Below are positions 33,026-43,664 of a stretch of 64,000 nt of DNA, piece after piece. Numbering within the stretch: position 1 is the stretch's first letter; the number at the start of each line of letters is the position of its first letter. Source of the DNA: Prorocentrum cordatum (taxonomy: Eukaryota > Sar > Dinophyceae > Prorocentrales > Prorocentraceae); the NCBI GenBank assembly GCA_963575745.1, contig CAUYUJ010022556.1, positions 1 through 64,000 on the forward strand, in the 5' to 3' direction. A model generated the notes under the pieces. It did not search any database. It saw only the letters and a program-made list of their open reading frames with translations, and was not told the origin of the DNA. The position numbers and the translations under genes were made by a program.

Positions 33026-33072
33026 GGAGGAGGAGGAGGAGGAGGAGGAGGAGGAGGAGGAGGAGGAGGAGG
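33026..33072. repeat. (GGA)n microsatellite
   Basis: GGA array of about 15 units. Confidence 0.97.
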
Positions 33073-34489
33073 ACGAGGAGGCATCCTCAGATCTCGACGC
33101 TGCCAGAAAATCGCGACCGCCCAAGAACGGCTCAGCATGAAAAGCTGGTCCGAAGGAAGGGGTCGAGATCCTCTGTGCCCACGCCACAACTGATTGCGAC
33201 TCTGGGGGAGACTGGACGTGGCTGGGGGAGAAGAATCAACAGCGGCGATGCTCTGGCGCACGATGTCTCCGCGTGATTGGAGGTCGTGTGTGACAGAGAG
33301 ATAGAAATAATCGTTGCGAAGCTGAGCCGTCGGAAAGGCGCATCATCGTGCATTCCTGTTGTGGGTGGCGCGCGCGCGAAACTGCACGCGACCGTGTATG
33401 GAGTCTGGCCTCGTGCTGGGCAGACAGGCGCTGTCCCAGTGCTGCTCCTCGTGTCTTGTGAAGGGCGCATGGCGGGCGTGTGTTTCCCAGACCGTGCCCC
33501 CCCATGGCCTGCGACGGTGCCGCGACCGTGTCGCAGGAAGTCTCGGATGGTGCACCGATGGAGTCCCCTCGGTACCCCGATGCTCCGAAGTATGCTTTGA
33601 TGGTGTGCCTTGACGTCGCCTCGCCGCTGCTCGCCGATTGCGTCCGGGTGGCACCTTGAAGGTGATCTGAATGTTGCTTGTGTTCCGACGCGTATTCCGA
33701 TAGGCTCCCGATGCCTCTGCCGCGGTGCCGTGGTGCTGCTCCTCTGGTGCTCTGATACACTTTCGGATCCCACAGCGGTGCTGCGATTTGCTCCGGGGTT
33801 ATTCTATTTTGATGTAGCCCCGATTGGCACTCGATGTCGATGGTGCCAAACACGAGGTTGCACTTTGCCTGCCAAACCTGAGGTTGCAAATTGCCTGGAT
33901 GACATTCCGATAGTCTCTCGACGGGTTAACGATGGAACCGCGTACATGCTGATAGCGGCTTGAATGTCGCTCGATATTCCTCCTCCCCCTCTCTCCTCAG
34001 TCATTGCCCTGGGGCGCACTTCCCTCCCCGTCGTTGTCATCGCCAAGTTTCGCCATCGCCGTTATCGTCCTCGTGCGCGTTGCGCTACTCTTCATCCTTC
34101 GCCTCTCTCTCTCTCACTCTCCCCGTTCTTCATCCTTCCTCTTTCCTCTTTCCTATCCTACGTGTCTCCCCTTTCTGGGACTCGGGGAATGTTACCAGCT
34201 GGCTGTGATTCGTGACCTTTCACTGTTCGTACGTTAGCTGTCAGGTCATGTGAATCAGCTACTTCTTTCTGCGTCTGTTATCCGTTCCTCCCAATTCCCT
34301 GGACATCCGACGGCATCTTTATTGCACAACGTAGTTCCCCAAAGATCTGGATCCTTTTCTTTGGACCAGATTCCGTACAGAATAGCTCCCCATTTCCTTA
34401 GATGGGGTTATTGCTATTAGCGTGACGCCTCCGCGTTTTCACTCAGTCACTTCACTCCTCCCTTTTCCTCCACCTCCTCCCACTCCTCT
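33073..34489. other. Unassigned non-repetitive sequence
   Basis: No protein motif is recognised in any frame. CGATGG/CGATAG-type tetramers are frequent at 33550-33950 but do not form a clear unit. A pyrimidine-rich patch lies at 34085-34165. Confidence 0.35.
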
Positions 34490-34690
34490 CATACTCAGAC
34501 TCACTCGCCCTCAGACCACTCATACTCCGACTTAGCTCATCCACACGCAGACTCGTTCACACTCAGACTCATTCATACTCAGACTCACGAAAATTCAAAC
34601 CCACTCGTAATCAGACCCTCTCACCCTCAGACTCACCCACTCTCAGACTCGCTCACACTCAGACTTAGTCGCGCTCATACTTGAGTACTG
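34490..34690 (+). repeat. ~15-bp minisatellite CACACTCAGACTCAC
   Basis: Degenerate units of the type CACWCTCAGACTCRY (e.g. TTCACACTCAGACTCATTCA) recur about a dozen times. Confidence 0.88.
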
Positions 34691-35260
34691 AAGCTCATAC
34701 TCGCAGATTGTGAGGATGTCTCCCGCGAGGCGCTGGCTTCAGCACGACACTCCATTCTTCGCGTCCAGATTGTGGGGATGTCTAAGCGGTTTGCCTGGTT
34801 GGCCCCCCCCCCGAAGACTCTTCTGCTTTCACAACAGATTGTGGGGATGTCGCAATCGGTTGCCTGTTTGGTTGCACAAGCCCCTATGCTTCTAGATCAG
34901 TTTGTGGGGGTGTCTCAGGCGGTGTTTTTTTGTCGGTCCCCCAGACTCCTCAGATTTCAGAACATCCTGCAGCAATATTTCAGGCGAGGCGCTGGTGTCG
35001 ACACCCCAAAGGGACGCCGCTAGGGGTGGAGACGCTCCATTCTTCGCGCCCAGGTTGTGGGGATGTCTCAGGCGGCTTGCTTGTTTTGGCCCCAGACCCC
35101 GCTCCTTTCACAGCGGGTTAGAGGGCGGCGTCTCCGGCGGTTTGCCTCTCGGGTTGCTTGGGCCCCGTCGTTTTCAACGCAGCCTGTGGGGGAGCCCCGG
35201 GCGCTCTGCCACCTGTGGTCGCCAAGCTCCTCAGCTTCCAGAGCAGAGCGTGAGGCCGCC
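34691..35260 (+). repeat. ~64-69 bp minisatellite with GTGGGGATGTCTCAGGCGG core
   Basis: The core CAGATTGTGGGGATGTC or a variant occurs near 34703, 34765, 34834, 34898, 35051, 35115 and 35180. The core closely resembles GAGTTGCGAGGATGTCTCAG in the array at 61070-62190, although the rest of the unit differs. Confidence 0.8.
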
Positions 35261-35279
35261 CGCTCCTCGATGGCCCAGG

Positions 35280-36240
35280 AAGCCGATGCCTCGGGGGGCG
35301 GGGCGTCGACCGCCCGCGCTTCCGCGGCCGGTTGCGCCCAAGCACTGCCTCTGCCGCTCGATCTGGCCGCAGTCGCCCCCCCCCCCCTCAGCGGGGTGGG
35401 AGCAAAGCCGGCGATGGCATCGGCATTCCCTTTTCGGGCGTTGGCAGAATTGGGTTTAGTGGGACCTTGTTTAGTGATGTGTACTGGGGAACGCCCCCCC
35501 CCCCCCGCCCCGTTCCACTAACCGGAACTGCCGCCACCCGAAAAAACACCAGTTACGGCGGATCTGTTTTTGTGATTCTGGCCAATCTAGGGGCTCCGGG
35601 GCCCTACCACTAATCGGGTCCCCTTACCCCGGGTCCTGGCTGTGCCCGACCTTTGTCGCTGAAGGCCTCGGCCACCCGTCCGTCGACGGCCCTTGCGCCG
35701 GGATGCTCGGGGTGCCGGGCAACGACCTCCCGCGCGCTCGCGGCTGGCCTGCCCCGAGCACTGCCTGTGCCGCCCGTGGTCGCCAGTCATCCTGGTAGTC
35801 GATCCCCTCCCTCTTCCTCTCGGGATGGGCGCGGGCTGGCGGCAGCTGCGGCGTTCCTGTGGTCGCTAGGGGTCGCGGCCACCCGTCCGTCGACGGCCCC
35901 GGCGCTGGGGGGCTCAGGGAGTTGGGCATCGTTCGCCCGCGCGTCCGCGGCCAAATTGCCCTGGGCTCGACCACTGCCATCCGCAGTGGCGGGATTAAAG
36001 GTCGTGCCCCCCCCCCCCCCCCCGCCCCCTTTCCCCTGTCGGGGCGGGCGCAGGGCAAGCCGTCGCATCGGCGTTCTCGTTGTCATCAGGAGCTTCGGCC
36101 GCCCGTCCGTCGACGGCCCTGATGCTCGGGGCTCGGGTGACTGTCCGCGGCCAATCTATCCTGAGCTGCGTCTCTGCTCTCGCCAGTGATCGCAATCCTG
36201 GTAGTCGTTCCCCTCCCTTCCCTGGCCGGGGTGGGCACGG
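35280..36240 (+). repeat. ~215-bp imperfect tandem repeat, about 3-4 copies
   Basis: The anchor GCCRCCCGTCCGTCGACGGC starts at 35671, 35878 and 36098 (207 and 220 bp apart). Units also share CGCGTCCGCGGCC, ACCACTGCC-like and GGTAGTCG.TCCCCTCCCT blocks. A diverged unit precedes at about 35290-35400. The array ends where the truncated LINE copy begins. Confidence 0.85.
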
Positions 36241-37600
36241 GGCTCTTCCAGGTCTGCCTCTGCACTGGCTCCCTCAGGCCACTCCCTCCCCAATTTCCAC
36301 AGGAAGCTCGGGTGACCCCCCTGGCCGCCTGCAAGGAGGAACTTGGCTTTCTCGTCTCTGCTTGCGCTAGCTGGAGAGCTTGGCTCGGAATCGCCAACAG
36401 GAGCACCCACTGCTCCCGCGCTCCCTGTCACTGCGTTCGGTACTGCTTCGTCCTTGTGTGTGGCGGGAGCTGGTGCTGTTGCATCTGCCTGTGCTGCCGC
36501 TTGTCCTGCTGCTACTGCCGCATTTGTCTCCTCGCGTTTGCGTCTCTTCGCCTTGCATCGCTCCTGTGTCGCCTGCGCCTCGTTGCGCATCCTGCCATGG
36601 TTGCTGGCGGACTCTCCGAAAAGCTCGAGCACTTTGCTTTGAATTTTTGTTCGACAACTTGATCGGCAGGGCTACGAGCGGTTCTTTGTCACTTGTTTCC
36701 ACCGCCAGGTCATCAAACGCCAAAATTTGCCCAAGAACGAAACGGGGCACCTTTGACTCGGGGAGCACCGTGAGATTGACCGCTGTCTTCGGCTTGGCCC
36801 CGCCCGCTCCTTCCTCTGCGCTGATCCCTGGCCTCCCTTTTGGAATATCAGCAAGCGTTTCTTCCACGTCTGCCTGGGCCTGCGCCAAGTTCTGTGCTGC
36901 TTGATCTGCTGCTTGCTGCCGCTCATGATGCCACTCCAACGCTTTCTTTTCGCTTTCCACCGCCGTGTCCAAGGCTGTATGTGGTTTTCTTTCTTTGGCC
37001 ATAGCCCTCTGGTGCACTTGCGAGGGGTCGATCTTGTGCTGCTGCGGTGCTGGGAGCTGCTGCTTGAGCCCCTCGACTGCTAGCTGGTCCAGGTGAGGTG
37101 CCGCTTGCTGCAACGCTTGTAACAACTCCTCCACTGACTTTGCTGCGACACGTTCTTGCTGAGCATCCGGCAACTGATATGATACAGGCGCCTCCCCCTG
37201 TTCCTCACGCGGAGTCGCGGTTTTGGCAAATATTCGGACGAAAACCACTTTTGCTTTGTCTCGAGCGTTTTCTGCACTCTGGTCTCCCACTCATCCTGGA
37301 CGCGCATGTTCCATGGGGAAGCCGCCTCGATCTCCAGACGATTGCTGCAACCGAAAGATTTGCTCGTTCCTTTCCGTATCCACTTGTAGCTGCACGGCCT
37401 GCAACGTATGAAATCATGGTGCTGCTTCCCGACCAACTGCTGCCTGCTGTCACACGGCGCCCAGCAGGACGTGCAAACAATCGAGACAGACGTGCAAACA
37501 ATCGAGAAGGACCGCGCAGCTCGACTGTGGGGGCTCAATGAAAATGTTGAGTTAAGCCGCGGACCAGCGGTATCCGTTTGCTTCCTGCGGAAACTTCAGC
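36156..37600 (-). mobile_element. LINE copy F: 5' part with ORF1-like zinc finger and coiled coil
   Basis: Read from 37600 downward, one frame carries CRPCSYKWIRKGTSKSFGCS, aligning with the zinc finger of the 45.8 kb element. After a frameshift near 37290 comes a 300-codon charged, Gln/Ala-rich helical region (SVEELLQALQQ, HQRAMAKERKPHTALDTAVE, LGQILAFDDLAVE). It parallels TEELLAAL and IERIIAFDDGEV in that element. A further shift near 36640 leads to LELFGESASNHGRMRNEAQA. The sequence then stops resembling the element near 36.2 kb, where the 215-bp array starts, so endonuclease and RT are missing. The 5' end coincides with the SL relic at 37601. A LINE copy keeping its 5' end but lacking its 3' end is unusual. 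Confidence 0.78.
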
Positions 37601-37622
37601 CTTGAGCCACAATGGCTACGGC
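37601..37622 (-). other. Relict spliced leader at 5' end of LINE copy F, 21/22 match
   Basis: The minus strand reads GCCGTAGCCATTGTGGCTCA then AG. It differs from the SL only by TTGT for TTTT. It is followed by GCTGAAG, not a GT donor, so it is a scar rather than an SL RNA gene. It lies directly upstream of the ORF1-like region on the same strand. Confidence 0.88.
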
Positions 37623-38855
37623 AGGGTCGGAGAGGGAGGGAGGACAGAGGATGGGGGATGAAGAGGAGGAATGATAGGAATGATGAGGACGCAGGAGGAT
37701 GGAGAAGGGAGAAACTAGGGAAGGGAGGGGGGGAACGACGACGAGGATGCTGATGCTGCTGATGCTGCTGCTGATGATGATCATGATGATGATGCTGATG
37801 ATGACGGAAGAAGAAGACAAGGGGAAGGACCTGCTCACCGCCTGCCTGTCTGTGCATTGTTATCGTTGTCGTTGTCCCTAATCGTAGCCGCCGCCGTCGT
37901 CGCACCCGTCGTCCACTCGGACTCGATCTCACATCCAAACAGTCACAGCCAGCAGCGGGACGTGCCGGGAAACGAGATGCGTATGTGGGGATCCCCGCGT
38001 CGAGTATTTTGCTGACGGTCCTGTCTCCCTCTGCCTCCAGGGAGGCCCTCGCCGAGAGGTCTCTCGGCCCTGATGGGCCCTTCCTCCCCCCGCGATCTCC
38101 CCTCCTCGTCATGTGCGCCTGGGGCGAGGTCTCGGAGCGTGATCTTCCCGTAGCCCTTCGAACTTCATGCGCTGATGCTTGCGTTTCGGTGCTGAAGGAT
38201 CTCCATCGTAGCTGGGACACTCCAGGGGCCCAACAAGGGCACCCGGAGGCCGAAGCTTGTCAAAACCTCCCGTCGTGATTTTTCAAACCGCGAGGATGTC
38301 AGGCCGTGATGATATTTCGGCGATCCCCGAAACTCTAAGCCCTTGGTCCCGTCGTTGTTTTCGGTCTCAAGACACCAATGACTAGAGAGCGGCTTGGCCC
38401 GGAATGAACCTCTCAAAGACAAGCTGACCCCCCCGCTGTGATTTCTTGTGGACGCCTAGCGCTTCCAAGGTCGCCCCGACTCTCTGGGCCGTGTTGGCGC
38501 TTTTTGAACTGTATGCGTCCTGCTCGTCCTAGATGCAGGCCTCGCAAATGGGGCTGGAGCAACTGGGGGTCGGAAGATCGCGCCGCATTGCGGACACGTC
38601 GGCGACCGCTGGGTGGAGAAGAACGGGCTCCACATCGCGACCCATCGCCAAGGCATCGGCGATACGGCGCGATCCTCCGTCACCCTCTGCTCTGGCCCCA
38701 TTTGGGAGGCCTGGGGTAGAGCATCGGTGGCCCGACTATTGGCCCAAACGCTCCTCAGGCTGAATATCTCAATGCCCCCACTTTGGATGTGGGGACCAAG
38801 GACCCTGCGGACCAAGAGCTCCACCTAAGATGTGGGGAACAAGAGTCCCATGCTG

Positions 38856-38856
<1 letters not shown>
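37623..38856. other. Unassigned; purine-rich and GAT/GCT repeats 37625-37810
   Basis: GGGAGGGAGGACAGAGG-type sequence and a GATGCTGATGCTGCTGATGA tract (37745-37806) precede about 1 kb of unique sequence without a recognised gene. Confidence 0.4.

Positions 38857-38942
<86 letters not shown>
38857..38942. repeat. (GT)n dinucleotide
   Basis: GT run of about 43 units with two GC interruptions. Confidence 0.97.
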
Positions 38943-38946
<4 letters not shown>

Positions 38947-39294
38947 GGATGATTCTGAGTCATACGCAAGGGAAGTAGTGTTGACGAGGAGAGGCATGGT
39001 GGGGTTATGTTGAGAGTACTGCGATCATCATACGGGTGAGGAGGGGGAGGAGGATGAAAAGTAGGAGTAGGAGTAGTAGGAGTAGGAGTCAAGTAAGCCA
39101 GCTCGAGCGAGTCAAGCATGCCATGCCCATTCCCACCCGCCCTCCCAAAACAAGAAACAACGCTGACGCAAGTGGGGGCCGAAATCAGATCGGAAAGGTG
39201 GTTTCGCACAGCTGATGCAGCCGCGATGGCGGTTACCGATGGGAAATTCCTGGCGCGTCTCAAAGGCTGCGCTGGCATTTTAGCACGAGCCGAG

Positions 39295-39565
39295 GATGCC
39301 CCAGGAGGCCCCAGGAAGCCTCAGGAGGCCCCAGGAGGTCTCAGGGGGCCCCAGAAGGTTGCAGGAAGCCCGTGCGAACGAACCCCAGGAGGCCCTAGGG
39401 GATCCACGAGGCCCTGGGGAGGCCCCGGGAAGCCCGACGAATTGGCGAGCTGCAGGCCTCAGGATTCCTCGGGAGGCCCCAGGAGAATCCACGAGGCCCT
39501 GGGCTGGCCCCAGGAGGCACCATCATGCCCCTGGATGTTCCATGAGGCCCTGGGAGGCCCCGGGC
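39295..39565. repeat. GGCCCCAGGAGG minisatellite
   Basis: Degenerate 9-12 bp units (CAGGAGGCCC, CAGGAAGCC) of the same family as 12655-12790. Confidence 0.85.
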
Positions 39566-39840
39566 GCCCGATGAATTGGCGAACGAAACATGTGCGCTGC
39601 GCCTGTTTGGCATGCGCGCGGCGCCAAGGCGAGAGCGACATTTCGCCCTGTGACGAATTGGCGAGCTGGAGGCCCCAGGAAGCCTTAGGAGGCCCCGAGA
39701 GAATCCACCGGGTCCTGGGAGGCCCTGGGCGCCCAACGAATTGGCGAGCGAAACATGTGCGCTGCGCCTGTGCGGGAGCGCAACTGTCAGAAAGCATGCG
39801 CGCGGCGCCAAGGCGAGAGCGACATTTCGTTCTGTCGCGC
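39436..39840 (+). repeat. GACGAATTGGCGAGC-anchored repeat
   Basis: AATTGGCGARC occurs at about 39438, 39573, 39654 and 39738. The 39573 and 39738 copies continue for about 80-100 bp with GAAACATGTGCGCTGCGCCT and GCATGCGCGCGGCGCCAAGG then CGAGAGCGACATTTCG. Confidence 0.85.
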
Positions 39841-39844
39841 GAGA

Positions 39845-40260
39845 CTGCGCCGCGCCCCATTCTTACCACGCATTTCGCAACGCCGACGACAAGAAAGTCC
39901 ACGTTGAGAAGAGACAAATCGACTTTGTATTGTTTTTGGACTGGTAGGATGGCCCCTCCCGCTTGGGGTTGCCCCAGAAATCCGCGCGCGATGTGCGCCG
40001 CGTCCCGTTCCTGCCACGCATTTCGCATCGCCGACGACAAGACAGGCCATACTGAGAGAAATAACACCGACTTTGGATGGATTTGTTTTTTGAAGTCAGG
40101 ATGGAAGGGCCCGGCTTGACGGCCGCGCGCGATGTGCGCCGCGTCCTATTCCTGCTTCGCGCTTCGCATCGTCGACGACGAGAAAGGCCATGTTGAGAGA
40201 AACACCGACGACTTTGTATTGATTGTTTACGGTTAGGATGGGAGGGCCCGGATGGAATCG
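39845..40260 (+). repeat. ~145-bp tandem repeat, 3 copies
   Basis: The anchor CATTTCGCAWCGCCGACGAC starts at 39871 and 40019, with a variant at 40160. Shared blocks are GCGCCGCG.CC.ATTCYT, GACAAGA.AG, ACTTTG.AT and TAGGATGGRAGGGCCCGG-like ends. Units lie 148 and 141 bp apart. Confidence 0.88.
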
Positions 40261-40279
40261 CTATCGGCCGACCAGAGGG

Positions 40280-40530
40280 GGGAGTAAAAGTGTATTCGAA
40301 TAAGGAATAAGGATAGGAGTAAGAGTAGTAGTATTAGGAGGAGGAGGACGCAGTAAGGAGGTTGAGGAGAAGGATAGGAGTAAGAGTAGTAGTCAGGGGT
40401 AAGGATAGTAGGTAAGGATTAGTAAGAGTAGTAGGATAGGAGTAAGAGTAGTAGGAGTAAGAGTAGTAGGAGTAGTAATAAGGAATAAGGATAGGAGTAA
40501 GAGTAGTAGTAGGAGGAGGAGGAGGATGAC
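40280..40530. repeat. AGTAGGAGTAAG low-complexity array
   Basis: Irregular units of GGAGTAAGAGTAGTAGGATA with a GGA cluster at 40335 and 40510. Confidence 0.93.
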
Positions 40531-41612
40531 GGAAGGTGCGCAAGGTGCCCAGAGAAACGCAACAGCTATTGACGGATGCGAGGCCGAAGCGGCAGATCCG
40601 CGCTCCTGGAGCCCCCGACCCCGCGGACAACCAGCATGCCGCTCCGTGCTTTCCCGAGCACAAGATCACTCGTGTAAGACAGCGGGCCCGCGCTCCCACA
40701 GGTGGTGCTTTTTCGAATTAGGAACGAAGCTCAAGACCGCTCGGGGAGCGTTCGTCCCAACACGACCCAAGAGGCTGCCAACGGGGCCCCAAGACAGCAC
40801 GTGGAGGGCCCAACAGAGCCTCCCCGTCCTGACTCCTTCCCCTCCTGCCGCTTCCCTGCAGCCCTGCCACGGAAAGCTCCGCGATGCCCCGTAGAAGAGC
40901 AGTGGGGCCGCGCTCCCGAGGCCACAGTGGGGCCGCTCTTCGAACTCGCCAGCCGCCCAGGCGGCCAGCAAGCCTGCGAACCAGCCCGTCAACCGAGTGG
41001 CTCACCTGCCCACCGCCCATCCATCCAGCAAACCAACCAGCCGAGGTGCCAGCCTGCTCGCGAATTCAACAGCCGCGCATTCAATCAAAGGGGGGTGGCC
41101 GGCGGCAGGGGGGAAGCCCTTCAGGTACTGCATTTCTTTCTCCAGCCGCCATGATCTGGGTATACGTCGCATTCCGTCCTCCTTCATCATGTGCTTTCTC
41201 CTAGTCCTGTCGCCTCTCCTCCTCCTCTGCCGAGCCTCGATACTTCCATCCTCATTGCTCGATATCGGGCGCCCAATCGCTGGCCTCAGTGGCGGCGACC
41301 GCATGCCAGTCCACCATCCAAAATGACCACTTCGACGGTGTGACTCGCGTGCAAGTCCCTCGTCTTGCTTTGCCGACCATTCACGCGCTTGGCACCATGC
41401 GGGGTCAGCCAGGGCCCCAATGATCTAATCTGGAGCACTGCTGGCGCCACACCCAGAACAGCGCGTCAAGCAAACAAAGCTACGCAAGTGAAGCGAGGCA
41501 CCCTCGTGCGCAGCCTCGAGGTACTTCCCAGCGTACTCGGCCTGGATGAGTCTCATGCAGTCCTCTGGGCGAGGTCAGGGATGGAGGCAGCATCAGGTAA
41601 CAGGCAGCGACT
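40531..41612. other. Unassigned; diverged GGGTGGCCGGCGGCAGGGGG module at 41092-41120
   Basis: Several mid-length frames are open but none is convincing. The dispersed module is described at 9430-9545. Confidence 0.35.
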
Positions 41613-42158
41613 ATGTCGGATGGCCTGGCCAGGGCCGAGGAGGAATTTGAGCAGGAGCACGACGATAATGATGAGGGATCAGGAGCAGTAGACCAAGAAG
41701 AGAAGCCAGAAAATTGCGCGAGAATCGCCGTGCTCCGTGGCTCAACACCCTCCCCAAAGGACCGCGCGCTCCCGCAATCGCGAAGAGGACGGCGTGCTGG
41801 AGAGGAATTGCGATGACGACCGCAAACGCGAGCGCACGATGATGATGTGGAGGAAACAGAAGAGGAGAACACCACGAGTCAAGATCATAGCCCAGGTAAC
41901 CCGACTGCGCGCATCACGCCCCGCGATGCGCCTCCAGCTTCACGCCCTCGCATCGTCCCGCTGGGAGAACGGCGGCTCCCCGGCCCAAGCCGCGACGCGC
42001 AGCGCGCGACCGTCTGCGCGCCCCGGCGGGTGACCCAGGCGCGAACGACAACAGCACGGAGCGAAGAGCATCATGAGGGAAGAGGGGGGAACAGGAGGCA
42101 GAGAAGGCGGAGGAGGAGGGGGATGAGGAGGAAAAGCAGGAGGATGAGAAACAAATAG
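41613..42158 (+). pseudogene. Acidic ORF fragment interrupted by an in-frame TGA
   Basis: The ATG at 41613 follows an in-frame TAA. It opens 67 codons (MSDGLARAEEEFEQEHDDND...) to a TGA at 41814-41816. The same phase then continues another 114 codons (RAHDDDVEETEEENTTSQDH, TARITPRDAPPASRPRIVPL) before turning into Arg/Gly repeat-derived sequence. The composition is acidic then Pro/Arg-rich and probably disordered. The codon just before the stop is CGA, and TGA could itself be a deaminated CGA. No family is recognised; a retroelement ORF1 or a decayed nuclear protein are both possible. Confidence 0.35.
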
Positions 42159-43274
42159 AGGAGGATGAGGAACCAGAGGAGGAGGAGGGAAAAGGAAGTA
42201 GAGGAAGAGAACACCTGGGAATCATGGTTGCAAGAAAACGGGAATCATGATTACAAGAACCCGGATATGTAGATTCCCGGGTTCCCGCCCCACCCCCCCG
42301 CCCCCCAAAGCGCGACCGTTTCTCATCTCCTCCTCCTCCTCCTCCTCCTCCTCCTCCTCCTCCTCCTCCCCTTCCTTGAAAAATGGGAGGGGTATGGGAG
42401 TATGGGAAGAATGTGGAAGTTTTTCCGGGGGGGTGCGGCGGAGTCAGGAGATATGAGAAGGTTTGCGGAGGTTCAATGGAAAAGGCGCAGGTTGAGGGGG
42501 GAATAAAAAGGATATAGAATTTGTTGGTGGAGAGCGGAGGGGCGTGGAGGAACGAGAGGTGTCTGCAGGTTTTTGGCTGGAATGCGATCGTGGCCATGGA
42601 CTCTGCAAGGCTGGGGCTGGCGTGCGTCGCAACTTCGGGAGAGCCCGAGGACGCCAGTTCTCCTCCCCCCCGCCCCTGCGAAATCCAGCTGAAGCACCCC
42701 AAGAGACCTCGGGGCCGATTCCAACTGGCATCGGGGCGCCACGGCCATTGACGCTACGGCGCCAGTCGCCGAAAACTAACTGGTGTATACCCCGCCCAGG
42801 TGAAACAGTTCGACGAGCCAGAAAACCTAACAATTTGACAGGACAGGTGTCATCATGCACCAGGGGGACGAGGCAGGTTGTCACGTGCACCGCGTGGACG
42901 GGGCAGGTCGACCGATACATCAATTACGGGCAGAGCACACGCACCCTACAGGGCCCCGCAAGGGCGACCCTGTTGGAGGGCCCATATGGGGGGCCCATGG
43001 GAAACCCCACTGGCGGCAATTGTTCCTTCAACCCCACGCGTCTGAACCTGCTGTCGGCCGAGTCGGCGCCGCCACTGGCGTCAACAAAAGACCGCAGTGG
43101 CCTCTGCTCGGTGCCGTGCCCGAACGAGAGACCCTCGAGACTGCCTGCAGCTGCGCCCGACGCGCTTCATTATTCGCGCTCTTGCGGTGGAGTCACCTTG
43201 GCCCGCCTGGCCGGCAGCAATCCCCGCAACCAGTAGCACTGCTCACTGTCGTGCCTGCTGTAGGCCTGCGGAAG
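42159..43274. other. Unassigned; (TCC)n at 42322-42372
   Basis: About 1.1 kb with a TCC array near its start. No gene is recognised; longer frames shift between phases without motif support. Confidence 0.4.
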
Positions 43275-43395
43275 GATGAGGAGGAGGAGGAGGAGGAGGA
43301 GGAGGAGGAGGAGGAGGAGGAGGAGGGAAGGAGGAGGAGGGGAAGGAGGAGGAGGAGGAGGAGGAGGAGGAGGAGGAGGAGGAGGAGGGGGAGGA
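43275..43395. repeat. (GGA)n microsatellite
   Basis: GGA array with GGAAGG interruptions at 43323-43345. Confidence 0.97.
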
Positions 43396-43576
43396 GGACG
43401 GGCCGCCTAAGCCCTTCAGAAAAACCCTCAAGGTGCCACGGGCGCTGAAGCGGGACGAGGATGTCGACGACGACGATGGGCATCCACGAGCAGATGGTCC
43501 GGATGAGGACCCTCCCCTGCCGAGGACGCGTGACGGGCAAGACGGCACCTTCGAAGGCGAAGAGAGCACGCCGTGA
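43391..43576 (+). pseudogene. Short acidic open fragment after (GGA)n
   Basis: Continuing out of the Glu-coding phase of the microsatellite, 61 codons read GPPKPFRKTLKVPRALKRDE, then a poly-Asp stretch and PLPRTRDGQDGTFEGEESTP to a TGA. The non-repeat part is protein-like and strongly acidic. No start codon or family is recognised. Confidence 0.25.
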
Positions 43577-43642
43577 CGTCCGCCGAGGACAGCGATGACG
43601 CAGTGGAGATCTTGGTGGTGGACGAGGAAAGAACCGCATGTG

Positions 43643-43664
43643 CTTCAGCGAAAACGGCTACGGC
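43643..43664 (-). other. Possible decayed spliced-leader relic, 18/21
   Basis: The minus strand reads CCGTAGCCGTTTTCGCTGAA then G, differing from the SL at three positions. In its own orientation it is followed by CAC and an ATG at 43639. It is preceded by TCC-rich sequence, as other SL scars here lie beside GGA/TCC tracts. What was trans-spliced is unclear. Confidence 0.5.

Noticed and set aside
36660-36685. SL-like CGTAGCCCTGCCGATCAAG on the minus strand
   Set aside because: It is part of the ORF1-like coding sequence of LINE copy F (reading ...VALPIKL...), so similarity is coincidental.
38145-38170. CCGTAGCCCTTCG as an SL relic
   Set aside because: Only about 13 of 21 positions match and there is no downstream ORF in that orientation.
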